Positions 1 to 6,060 of a stretch of DNA of 8,551 nt are shown piece after piece. The DNA lies in NCBI GenBank assembly GCA_937919015.1, contig CALFPN010000179.1, positions 1 through 8,551 of the forward strand, given 5' to 3'. Numbering within the stretch: the first letter of the stretch is position 1; the number at the start of each line of letters is the position of its first letter. The notes under the pieces were generated by a model. It saw nothing but the letters and a program-made list of their open reading frames with translations, was not told where the DNA came from and ran no database searches. A program made the translations under genes and the position numbers. Origin of the DNA: an uncultured Clostridia bacterium (lineage in GTDB: Bacteria; Bacillota; Clostridia; Lachnospirales; Anaerotignaceae).

Positions 1-1008
1 AACGCTCATTGTTGTATCCAGTTTACCTGTCATAACACGGAACAGGTTCAGACGACCGATATAGGGGTCAGCAATTGTTTTGAATACATACGCGGAGAAA
101 CGTTCGTCATCGGAAGAACAGAATACAACGTCTTTGCCATCGTGGAATGCGTGGAAGTTTGCTTTGGATTCGATTGCGGGAGGTGTGAAGCGAACGATTG
201 TGTTCATCATCAGTTTTACGCCATAGCCCAGTGTTGCGGAACCGCACAGAACGGGTGCAACGCTCATGCTTGCGATACCTGCCAGCAGACCATCATAGAT
301 TTCTTCTTCTGTCAGTTCTTCATCGTTGAAGAATTTTTCCATCAGTTCTTCGCTGGATTCCGCAGCTACTTCGATTACCATGGCACGCAGTTTTTCAACC
401 TGTTCCGCTTTATCTTCGGGCATTGCGCATTTCTGCAGCTTGCCGTCTACTTTCTTTCTTGCGTCTCTCTTAATTACGTTGATGAAACCAACAAATTTAC
501 CGTCTTCATCGTTAAAGGGGATCTGAACGGGAGCAACTGCTTTACCGAATTCCTTACGCAGTTCTGCCAGTGTTTTTTCAAAGTCAGCGTTTTCATCGTC
601 CATCTGGTTGATGAAGAACATACGAGGCAGGTGCATTTCTTCACAGTATTCCCATGCTTTTTCTGTACCTACTTCCACACCGGATTTTGCAGAAACCATG
701 ATCATACCTGTATCAGCTACGTTCATAGCCAGTTTCACTTCAGCAGCAAAGTCGAAGTAACCGGGTGTATCCAGGAAGTTGATTTTTGTATCCTGCCATT
801 CAACAGGAATTACGGATGTATTGATAGACACCTTGCGGCGGATTTCTTCTGCTTCATAGTCAGACACTGTATTACCGTCTTCTACTTTACCAAAGCGTTT
901 TGTTGCACCGGAATAGTACAGTGCTGCTTCGGCGTATGTTGTTTTACCGGAACCGCTGTGGCCCAGAAGTACGACGTTTCTTACTCTGTTGGATGCATAA
1001 TTTTTCAT
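1..1008 (-). CDS. EF-G-like translational GTPase paralog (N-terminal part, runs off the left edge)
   Basis: The frame is open from the ATG at 1008 to the window edge (336 codons). It covers the G domain and the start of domain II of an elongation factor G relative; full-length members have about 690 residues. EF-G GTPases drive ribosomal translocation in the cytoplasm. Visible motifs are the P-loop GHSGSGKT (residues 16-23), DTPGYFDF (80-87, G3) and NQMD (134-137), which replaces the NKxD guanine-specificity motif. The switch I region reads RRKVSINTS where canonical EF-G has RGITI. These changes fit a clostridial EF-G paralog (FusA2-like) rather than the main FusA; paralog assignment is from family knowledge. 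The start is supported by GGGAGG ten bases upstream. The gene has its own promoter and an unusually long leader, and no ribosomal protein genes lie upstream, unlike the str operon copy. Its role could be an accessory or stress translation factor, which is not provable here. Confidence 0.9.
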   Translation of the reverse strand, partial: MKNYASNRVRNVVLLGHSGSGKTTYAEAALYYSGATKRFGKVEDGNTVSDYEAEEIRRKVSINTSVIPVEWQDTKINFLDTPGYFDFAAEVKLAMNVADTGMIMVSAKSGVEVGTEKAWEYCEEMHLPRMFFINQMDDENADFEKTLAELRKEFGKAVAPVQIPFNDEDGKFVGFINVIKRDARKKVDGKLQKCAMPEDKAEQVEKLRAMVIEVAAESSEELMEKFFNDEELTEEEIYDGLLAGIASMSVAPVLCGSATLGYGVKLMMNTIVRFTPPAIESKANFHAFHDGKDVVFCSSDDERFSAYVFKTIADPYIGRLNLFRVMTGKLDTTMSV

Positions 1009-1038
1009 AGATGATTTCCCTCCCATAGGTTATTTTTT

Positions 1039-1053
1039 AACGGCAGTGCCGTT
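1039..1053 (-). other. Small leader hairpin upstream of the EF-G-like gene
   Basis: Six base pairs (AACGGC/GCCGTT) close a three-base loop, about 30 bases before the start codon and 14-18 bases upstream of the GGGAGG ribosome binding site. In the minus-strand transcript it is followed by A-rich sequence, so it is not a terminator. It could affect ribosome loading; function is unproven. Confidence 0.35.
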
Positions 1054-1123
1054 TTGGGGTCTTTTTGTATGTATACACTATACAAATAATGCACAACTTA
1101 CATAGATATATGATTCGACCTAT

Positions 1124-1163
1124 GAACGAATTTTCCTGCAAAATTTTTCAAAAAATTTCGTTC
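1124..1163 (-). other. Stem-loop at the 5' end of the EF-G-like transcript
   Basis: GAACGAA at 1124-1130 is complementary to TTCGTTC at 1157-1163, with further A/T pairing inside. The predicted transcription start from the promoter at 1170-1198 falls near 1163, so the stem would form the very 5' end of a leader of about 155 bases. Such terminal stems often protect mRNA; a regulatory role is inference. Confidence 0.4.
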
Positions 1164-1169
1164 TTGGTA

Positions 1170-1198
1170 ATTATATCAGATAAAACGAATATTTTCAA
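1170..1198 (-). promoter_or_regulatory. Sigma-A promoter of the EF-G-like gene
   Basis: Reading on the minus strand, -35 TTGAAA (1193-1198) is separated by 17 bases from -10 TATAAT (1170-1175). Transcription would start near 1163, giving the EF-G-like gene a 5' leader of about 155 bases. It lies downstream of the amidase terminator, so the gene is an independent unit. Confidence 0.8.
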
Positions 1199-1270
1199 TC
1201 AATTTTTGTGAATTTTGAAACAATCAACAAAAATCTTCCCCATTCTTCGTGCTGTACAAATATTTTCAAT

Positions 1271-1311
1271 AAAAAAGGTATAAAAGCATATAAACCGCTT
1301 TCATACCTTTT
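1271..1311 (-). terminator. Intrinsic terminator after the amidase gene
   Basis: AAAAGGTAT (1273-1281) pairs with ATACCTTTT (1303-1311), and AAAGC/GCTTT extends the stem through a pair that is G-U on the minus transcript but A-C on the plus strand. On the minus strand the stem is followed by six T residues. It sits about 25 bases after the amidase stop codon, closing the 3324-1337 cluster. Confidence 0.85.
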
Positions 1312-1336
1312 GTAAACAGAAGATGACTTTCCCATG

Positions 1337-1882
1337 TTATGACGGTTCTACAAAGGGAATCCCGAAATATTCTGCCAGAGAACGGCTCAATTCCCTTGCA
1401 ATCGACTGAATATTGTTTTTGATCCAGTTTGCATCCTCCAGATTATCATGATAAGCCACCTCTACCAACGCAGAGGGCGCATTTGTTCTCCTAAGTTCTC
1501 TCAAAGTTACCGTGGGCATGATCTGAATCAAGGAAGGATTTGGATAAATATCTGCAAAGTTTTCCGCAATGAGATCTGCCATCTCCCGCCCCGGCTGACT
1601 GCTGCTGAAATAATAGACCACAGGCCCCTGTCTGGTTCCCGCGATGGATTCCGGAGCTGCATTGGAATGGATTGCCAGATGGAAATCGATATTGCTGTTA
1701 TTAGACTGTGCAATGGCTTCCCCCAAAGTCATTTCCGGACTATTGCGAACAAATTCGATACCACTGGCGTTCAAATAGGGTTCCATGGCATCGGCAATCA
1801 GATTCATGATTTCTTCTTCCGAGCCGCCATTGATAAAAGGATTGAATTCCTGCAGGGAAGGACTTAAATATACTCTGGGCAT
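1337..1882 (-). CDS. N-acetylmuramoyl-L-alanine amidase-like protein (Amidase_3 fold) without signal peptide
   Basis: This 181-residue protein matches the Amidase_3 layout, the zinc amidase fold that cleaves the bond between N-acetylmuramic acid and L-alanine in peptidoglycan. Visible are a glutamate in SEEEIMNL (about E23, second zinc ligand position), HLAIHSNA (H72, the SIHxN ligand) and ALVEVAYHDN (E141, the catalytic Glu position). The usual first ligand His of the N-terminal GHGG motif is absent: the segment reads LSPSLQEFN and no His occurs before residue 68. There is no signal peptide or wall-binding domain, so it would act inside the cell, after lysis, or perhaps in the mother cell; this is inference. 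The ATG at 1882 follows AAGGAG by eight bases. It is the last gene after the alcohol dehydrogenase, 59 bases downstream, and its ribosome binding site lies in a hairpin (1883-1920). Activity is uncertain because of the altered zinc site. Confidence 0.82.
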   Translation of the reverse strand: MPRVYLSPSLQEFNPFINGGSEEEIMNLIADAMEPYLNASGIEFVRNSPEMTLGEAIAQSNNSNIDFHLAIHSNAAPESIAGTRQGPVVYYFSSSQPGREMADLIAENFADIYPNPSLIQIMPTVTLRELRRTNAPSALVEVAYHDNLEDANWIKNNIQSIARELSRSLAEYFGIPFVEPS

Positions 1883-1920
1883 AAAAAAATCTCCTTTTCC
1901 ACTAAACTATGAAAAAGGAG
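1883..1920 (-). terminator. Terminator-like hairpin containing the amidase Shine-Dalgarno
   Basis: On the minus transcript CTCCTTTTTCAT (1920-1909) can pair with GTGGAAAAGGAG (1902-1891) over 12 pairs including two G-U, with a six-base loop. The 3' arm carries AAGGAG, the amidase ribosome binding site. The arm is followed by A and then seven T residues that end immediately before the ATG. The structure therefore looks both like an intrinsic terminator for the dehydrogenase and like a lid on the amidase start. The two G-U pairs are A-C mismatches on the plus strand, which points to the minus transcript. Confidence 0.6.
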
Positions 1921-1941
1921 AAAAAAAGTTCTTATTTCTTT

Positions 1942-3042
1942 TTATTTCATCAGAGATTTCTGATACATATGGTAAATGTCATCCCTTGTCAGCGGATAAG
2001 GGAATGTGGCAAGCTTCCCTGTCTGCTCCATAAAGCGGTCTGTGTAATAATTGAGGTCATCTTCGGTGTAAGTGGCTTCGTGGTCAAGCACATCATCCAG
2101 AAATGCTCCCAATTCCGTTGTATCTGCAAATCCAAGACATTCCAAGAGCTTCGCTACATGCTCGTCCCCTGCAGGGAACTGTTCCACATAAGCCTGTGTC
2201 AAAACACCGTTTGCCATGCCGTGAGGCAGCCCCTTTTCATAGGTCAGGAAATATCCCATGCCGTGAGGCAGCGAGGTCATGGTCTGGGCAATGGCAACAC
2301 CGCCCAATGCAGACATCAGCATCAGTTTATCACGGGTTTCTGAAGGATACTTTCTGGCTTTCAGATCAGGGATGCAGTCTTTAAAAATAGACAGCCCCAT
2401 TTCCACGATCTTTCTGCTGACATAATTGGCCTTTACGGAAAGATAGCTTTCGATCAGGTGCGTCAATGCATCTACCGCCGTATTATTGGTTGTTTTCGCA
2501 GGCAGTGTATCCATGTACTTGGGGTCTAAATAGGATACATCAGCGAAAATATGGGCTGCGATGCTGGATTTTGTTTTTTTCGCATGGAGAGTCAGAATGG
2601 CATACTGGGTCACTTCGGAGCCTGTCCCCGCTGTAGTAGGCACGGCTACGATGGGCAGTGCTTTGGCATCCCCAGCCCACAGGGCATCTGTTCCCTTTTC
2701 CGGTGCCGCCGCCATAACGGAAATGGCCTTGGATGCATCCATGGGAGAACCGCCGCCAATGCCGATAAAAAATTCAACACCTTCATCAATAGCGATCTTC
2801 GCCGCTCTTTCTACCGTTTCCACATCGGGATTTTCACCAATCTCATCAAACAATACCCACGCAATACCCAAAGTATCCAGCGCAGCGGTCACATCCTTCT
2901 GGGCACCGTTTTTCTTGGCAGAAGCTCTGCCTGTCACCACCATGGCTTTTTTGCCCAGCTTTGCCATGGCATTTTTATTCGCTTCGATACAGCCTCTGCC
3001 AAAATAGCAGTCTGCAGGCATGAAATAACGGAAGTTATTCAT
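1942..3042 (-). CDS. Iron-containing alcohol dehydrogenase
   Basis: The 366 residues span a full-length group III (iron-containing) alcohol dehydrogenase; the family is about 380. These cytoplasmic enzymes interconvert alcohols and aldehydes or ketones with NAD(P)H, often as a fermentation electron sink. The dinucleotide loop GGGSPMDASK is at 96-105 and TTAGTGSEVT at 136-145. The four expected metal ligands are present: D191 and H195 in VDALTHLIE, H260 in SLPHGMG and H274 in GLPHGMANG. The start at 3042 follows AAAGGAAGG. It lies 27 bases after the 84-residue gene, so both are probably co-transcribed from 3367-3395. Substrate cannot be told from sequence; butanol, ethanol or diol use are all possible. 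Confidence 0.93.
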   Translation of the reverse strand: MNNFRYFMPADCYFGRGCIEANKNAMAKLGKKAMVVTGRASAKKNGAQKDVTAALDTLGIAWVLFDEIGENPDVETVERAAKIAIDEGVEFFIGIGGGSPMDASKAISVMAAAPEKGTDALWAGDAKALPIVAVPTTAGTGSEVTQYAILTLHAKKTKSSIAAHIFADVSYLDPKYMDTLPAKTTNNTAVDALTHLIESYLSVKANYVSRKIVEMGLSIFKDCIPDLKARKYPSETRDKLMLMSALGGVAIAQTMTSLPHGMGYFLTYEKGLPHGMANGVLTQAYVEQFPAGDEHVAKLLECLGFADTTELGAFLDDVLDHEATYTEDDLNYYTDRFMEQTGKLATFPYPLTRDDIYHMYQKSLMK

Positions 3043-3069
3043 ATCTATCGCCTTCCTTTCTTTTTTCCA

Positions 3070-3324
3070 TCAGCAAAGGAAATCATACCAATCCCATTCT
3101 GCCGCCATAATAGCTTCAATGGTTTCTTCAGCAGGTGCTTCCAAGAGCTCAAATTCGATCTCAAATTCATGGTAACGTTCGCCCTCGATGGTAGCAATAC
3201 CGCTGATCACATAATTTTTACCTTCCCCTGTGATATATTCCCCTTCCATCATGAGGTCATCTTCCTCCAGATAGAATTTGTTCAGTTCATTTTTAATGTG
3301 TTCCTCTGTGAATGTCAGTTTCAT
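3070..3324 (-). CDS. Small acidic protein of unknown function
   Basis: I do not recognise this 84-residue protein. It is strongly acidic (many Glu/Asp) and has no signal peptide or membrane segment, so it is probably cytoplasmic. The middle (about 25-62) alternates charged and hydrophobic residues as in a beta sheet, for example KNYVISGIATIEG and HEFEIEFELL. The end is helical with an aromatic cluster AEWDWYDFLC, finishing in Cys. It is clearly a real gene: AGGAGG stands nine bases before the ATG, a good promoter lies at 3367-3395, and the alcohol dehydrogenase starts 27 bases after its stop. As the promoter-proximal gene of that unit it might be a partner or regulator of the dehydrogenase, but this is guesswork from position. 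Confidence 0.8.
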   Translation of the reverse strand: MKLTFTEEHIKNELNKFYLEEDDLMMEGEYITGEGKNYVISGIATIEGERYHEFEIEFELLEAPAEETIEAIMAAEWDWYDFLC

Positions 3325-3366
3325 TGTTATCCGCCTCCTGTTTCACGTTTTTTTCTTCTCCTTTTC

Positions 3367-3395
3367 ATTCTAGCATCATACCGAGCCATGGACAA
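3367..3395 (-). promoter_or_regulatory. Extended -10 promoter of the small protein / dehydrogenase unit
   Basis: On the minus strand, -35 TTGTCC (3390-3395), a 17-base spacer and -10 TAGAAT (3367-3372), preceded by TGC, which forms an extended -10. The transcript would start near 3360 and reach the ATG at 3324 after a short leader. Confidence 0.75.
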
Positions 3396-3402
3396 GAGTT
3401 CT

Positions 3403-3454
3403 TTTTCATGTTAAACTGTTATGGATACAATAGACAGTTGATTCCCAAAAGGAG
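3403..3454 (+). promoter_or_regulatory. Promoter and ribosome binding site of the exonuclease gene
   Basis: A weak -35 TTTTCA (3403-3408) and -10 TACAAT (3426-3431) are separated by 17 bases. AAAAGGAG (3447-3454) lies eight bases before the ATG at 3463 and fixes that start. The -35 box is only seven bases from the -35 box of the divergent promoter at 3367-3395. Confidence 0.65.
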
Positions 3455-3462
3455 TTTTTGAT

Positions 3463-4236
3463 ATGAATTACATTGTACTGGATCTGGAATTCAACCAGTC
3501 CTTCCCCTTCAAAAGCGGCAAGAAGGTAGAGCCGAATCCCGAATGTCCCTTCGAGATCATTCAGATCGGTGCCGTAAAATTAAATGAAACTTTCCAACAG
3601 GTGGATACCTTTGATGCCATGATCCGTCCGCAGATCTATCCTCGTCTGCATCCTTTTGTGGAAAAAATCACAGGCATCCATGGGGATATGCTGGCAGACA
3701 AGCCTGATTTTCAGGATGCTTACACACGGTTTCTGACCTTCATCGGTGACGAACCTGCCATCCTCTGTACATGGGGCGGCGATGATATCAAGTCTCTGTT
3801 CCGCAATATCCTGTTTTATGATCTGGATGCAGAAGCACTGACAAATCAATATCTGAACGTGCAGCCTTTTGCAGCGGAATATCTGAACCATGAGGCAGGC
3901 AAATCCATCGGGCTGAAAAATGCCGTAGAGGCTCTGGGCCTCCCCAAAGGAGAAACCTTCCATAACGCCCTGAACGATGCCGTTTACACAGCAAAAATCT
4001 TCACCATCACCCATCCTGCAGAAATCAAAGCAGAAACCTTTAACCCTTTGACCATGCTGGCCAAGAAGCCAAAAAAACTGCGTACCAATGTAAAAAGTCT
4101 GCTGCTGTATGTAGAGGAACGAATGGAACGGGAACTGACAGAAGAAGAAAAAGCTCTGGTTAAAATGGCCTATATGCTGGGCAGAAACCATACCTTTGAT
4201 GCAGCCCCCGCAGTCAGAAAAAAAGAGAGAAAATAA
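3463..4236 (+). CDS. DEDDh-family 3'-5' exonuclease (DnaQ/ERI-1/KapD-like)
   Basis: The 257-residue protein has an exonuclease fold at about residues 1-185. Metal-binding acidic residues are D7 and E9 in YIVLDLEFNQ, D107 in TWGGDDIKSL and D172 in HNALNDAVYTA; H167 with the HxAxxD spacing defines the DEDDh class. Such enzymes remove nucleotides from 3' ends of DNA or RNA with two metal ions in the cytoplasm. The layout with FEIIQIGAVKL after the first motif resembles the stand-alone ERI-1/KapD group rather than the polymerase III proofreading subunit. Residues 190-257 form an extra helical, basic tail ending in RKKERK, possibly for nucleic-acid binding. It is the only long plus-strand gene, single, with its own promoter, and converges on the SLH gene. 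Substrate (RNA or DNA) is not determinable here. Confidence 0.9.
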   Translation: MNYIVLDLEFNQSFPFKSGKKVEPNPECPFEIIQIGAVKLNETFQQVDTFDAMIRPQIYPRLHPFVEKITGIHGDMLADKPDFQDAYTRFLTFIGDEPAILCTWGGDDIKSLFRNILFYDLDAEALTNQYLNVQPFAAEYLNHEAGKSIGLKNAVEALGLPKGETFHNALNDAVYTAKIFTITHPAEIKAETFNPLTMLAKKPKKLRTNVKSLLLYVEERMERELTEEEKALVKMAYMLGRNHTFDAAPAVRKKERK

Positions 4237-4238
4237 TT

Positions 4239-4273
4239 AAACCCCTGTACATCTGACCGATGCACAGGGGTTT
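4239..4273. terminator. Bidirectional terminator between convergent genes
   Basis: AAACCCCTGT (4239-4248) pairs with ACAGGGGTTT (4264-4273), with a further CATC/GATG inner stem. Plus-strand read-through meets TGTTTTCTTT, and the minus transcript meets AATTATTTTC. It starts three bases after the exonuclease stop and eight bases beyond the SLH gene stop, so it serves both. Confidence 0.88.
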
Positions 4274-4280
4274 GTTTTCT

Positions 4281-5933
4281 TTATTTAAAATATCGATACA
4301 GGAAGGTCACGATCTGACCTCTGGTACAGATCTGATCCGGACTGAATGTGGTGCTACTGGTGCCGCTGGTCACCCCATGCTTTACGGCCCACGCCACTGC
4401 ATCTGTGTATTCCGCATTGGCAGAAACATCGCTGAATCCATTTCCTCCAACCACCTGCGGCATACCTTCCAGTTTCCACAGGTAAGAAACCACATCCCTG
4501 CGGCTGCAGCCTGCATTGGGATCGATATTCACATTATCGATCAATCCTTCCGCATAGGCCCACAGGAAGGGCTGATAATAATACTGCCCTGCAGAAATTG
4601 CATGGTTCGTAAAGGGATTGTCCATATTTACCCCGGGTTTTCCTGCCGCTTTCCAGAGGAATGTCAGGATATGGGCCTGGGAACAAGCCTGATCGGGAGA
4701 AAATGTAGTGGCACTGGTGCCGCTGGTGATGCTGTGATCCACGGCCCACTCCACGGGATCTGCACAATACAGACTCAGAGGAACATCCCTAAACAACGGC
4801 TGGGGTTCTGTGCCCATCCACCGGCCAACATAAGTCAGGGTATCATCATCAGCAATATTGGAACCATCCGTCCAGAGTGTACCATCTGTACGGAATACTA
4901 CTTCTCGGAAATCAGGACTGCAGTTCCATTCCGCCACGGTTGTTTTTCTGGGTGTATATCCTTTTGCGTTCTTTGCAAAATTGCGTTCGCCCCATGAGCC
5001 ATCAGCATGGATATAAACCATACTGTTTTCTCCATCGCCCCATACCCATGTGGTGCCGTCTTTTCCAACGGCATAAACAGGAATCGCTTCTGCCCAGACC
5101 CGTTCGATATTTTCCAGAATCTTCGTGGGCTTACTGTTTCTGATGGGTACCCCATACCAGCCCTCCTGGAAGGAGCCCACATAAAAAATGTTTCCGTAGC
5201 TGTCGTACTGACCGCCGTTGCCCAACAGACCACGACCATTGTTCCCCCAGCTCCAGAGGTCGCCGCCTTCTCTCAGAACAAAATAGGAAGTGCTGTAAAC
5301 ATAGAGTTTTTCTCCGTCAGAAAACGGAAGTGTTTTTTCCAGCTTTGTCTCGCCTGCCCAGAAATTCCAGACCTCATCTTCCTTCAGAAAGTAAGCATCC
5401 TCACAGACATCCGAAACGTCCGCAGCAAGGACTTTTGTCGGATATTCACTGATATGTAAAACACCATCCACATAGTTATCTATCGCAGGTTCGATACTAT
5501 ATAACATGCCGTCTTTTTTCAGCACACCAAAATTGTAACTCCCGTTGGAAACGACCTTTTCCACGCCATCCATCAGTTTAACAGGCCCCATGATCTGATT
5601 CCCATACCGATAAAAATGATATGCCCAGAGCGTACCGTCTTTTTTCAATACCAGCAGATTCGAATTCGCCTCTGCGATCATTTTCACACTGGTCATCAGG
5701 CATTTTGTCTGACTGCTGTCCAGTCGATACTGAAAGGTTGTATTATTTCCTTTCAAATAGTAGAACCACAGTTCCCCGTTATCATTTACAACAGAAATAC
5801 CTCTACTGTCTCCCCACACAGCACTGTCAGCAACACTGCCCTCTGCAGGAATTGCTGTTGCCGCCTGCACCGGCTGCACTACAGAAAAAGCCAGCATACC
5901 ACACAAGCCGAAAGCCAGAAATCTTCTCTTCAT
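4281..5933 (-). CDS. Secreted RCC1-repeat protein with three SLH modules
   Basis: From the ATG at 5933 the protein has 550 residues. Residues 1-24 are a signal peptide (MKRRF, hydrophobic stretch, cleavage after VQA). About 35-375 is a beta-propeller-like region of divergent RCC1 repeats, clearest at DLWSWGNNGRGLLGNG (225-240), with weaker GTLW and GTTWVWG copies. Three SLH-type modules follow: about 381-433, 439-492 and 500-550. SLH domains hold proteins to pyruvylated secondary wall polymers, so this is probably a surface protein; RCC1 propellers usually bind other proteins. The position of the usual TRAE motif reads CSQA, CSRR and CTRG, each led by Cys (417, 476, 536). An upstream in-frame ATG at 5996 was rejected because it lies upstream of the -10 box; GAGGGG is placed six bases before 5933. 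It is monocistronic. Confidence 0.87.
   Translation of the reverse strand: MKRRFLAFGLCGMLAFSVVQPVQAATAIPAEGSVADSAVWGDSRGISVVNDNGELWFYYLKGNNTTFQYRLDSSQTKCLMTSVKMIAEANSNLLVLKKDGTLWAYHFYRYGNQIMGPVKLMDGVEKVVSNGSYNFGVLKKDGMLYSIEPAIDNYVDGVLHISEYPTKVLAADVSDVCEDAYFLKEDEVWNFWAGETKLEKTLPFSDGEKLYVYSTSYFVLREGGDLWSWGNNGRGLLGNGGQYDSYGNIFYVGSFQEGWYGVPIRNSKPTKILENIERVWAEAIPVYAVGKDGTTWVWGDGENSMVYIHADGSWGERNFAKNAKGYTPRKTTVAEWNCSPDFREVVFRTDGTLWTDGSNIADDDTLTYVGRWMGTEPQPLFRDVPLSLYCADPVEWAVDHSITSGTSATTFSPDQACSQAHILTFLWKAAGKPGVNMDNPFTNHAISAGQYYYQPFLWAYAEGLIDNVNIDPNAGCSRRDVVSYLWKLEGMPQVVGGNGFSDVSANAEYTDAVAWAVKHGVTSGTSSTTFSPDQICTRGQIVTFLYRYFK
4331..4404 (-). repeat. Copy of an internal direct repeat (SLH module 3)
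   Basis: This stretch and 4688-4762 encode the same part of an SLH module (AVxH-x-[IV]TSGTS-x-TTFSPDQ). They remain similar at DNA level, sharing blocks such as CTGGTGCCGCTGGT and ACGGCCCAC. This points to domain duplication within the gene. Confidence 0.6.
4688..4762 (-). repeat. Copy of an internal direct repeat (SLH module 1)
   Basis: Counterpart of 4331-4404. The intervening module 2 is much more diverged, so modules 1 and 3 are the closest pair, through later duplication or gene conversion. Confidence 0.6.
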
Positions 5934-5979
5934 AAACATCCCCTCAATTCCATGGTTACACCTCTTTCTTACTGTATTT

Positions 5980-6009
5980 ATTATAGTACAACACAAAATC
6001 CCTTGTCAA
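5980..6009 (-). promoter_or_regulatory. Near-perfect sigma-A promoter of the RCC1-SLH gene
   Basis: On the minus strand, consensus -35 TTGACA (6004-6009) and consensus -10 TATAAT (5980-5985) are 18 bases apart. Transcription would begin near 5973, giving a leader of about 40 bases. It is the strongest promoter in the window by match to consensus and suggests abundant expression, as expected for a surface protein. Confidence 0.88.
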
Positions 6010-6011
6010 TT

Positions 6012-6051
6012 TGGGCAATAACAAAGGACACCTTAAAATAAGATGTCCTTT
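6012..6051 (-). terminator. Intrinsic terminator after the HtrA gene
   Basis: AAAGGACA (6023-6030) pairs with TGTCCTTT (6044-6051), and inner pairs (one G-U on the minus transcript) continue to a three-base loop. The minus transcript then has TTTGTTATT. The stem begins ten bases after the HtrA stop and ends just before the -35 box of the next gene, so it insulates the two units. The plus direction also has five T residues, so it may work both ways. Confidence 0.78.
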
Positions 6052-6060
6052 TTGACTGAA

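Noticed and set aside
142..1014. Long open frame on the plus strand opposite the EF-G-like gene
   Set aside because: It is Cys/Phe-rich without family resemblance or ribosome binding site, and the minus strand encodes clear GTPase motifs over the same bases.
1070..1084. A shared operator: TGTATA-CAC-TATACA here, TGTAT-AGA-ATACA at 8178-8190 and GTATA/TATAC at 7502-7518
   Set aside because: The arms are short and the DNA is A/T-rich, so a few such inverted repeats are expected by chance; spacings differ and the genes share no role.
5934..5996. Longer N-terminus for the RCC1-SLH protein, from an ATG at 5996
   Set aside because: This ATG is upstream of the -10 box (5980-5985) and would not be transcribed; the signal peptide and ribosome binding site fit the ATG at 5933.
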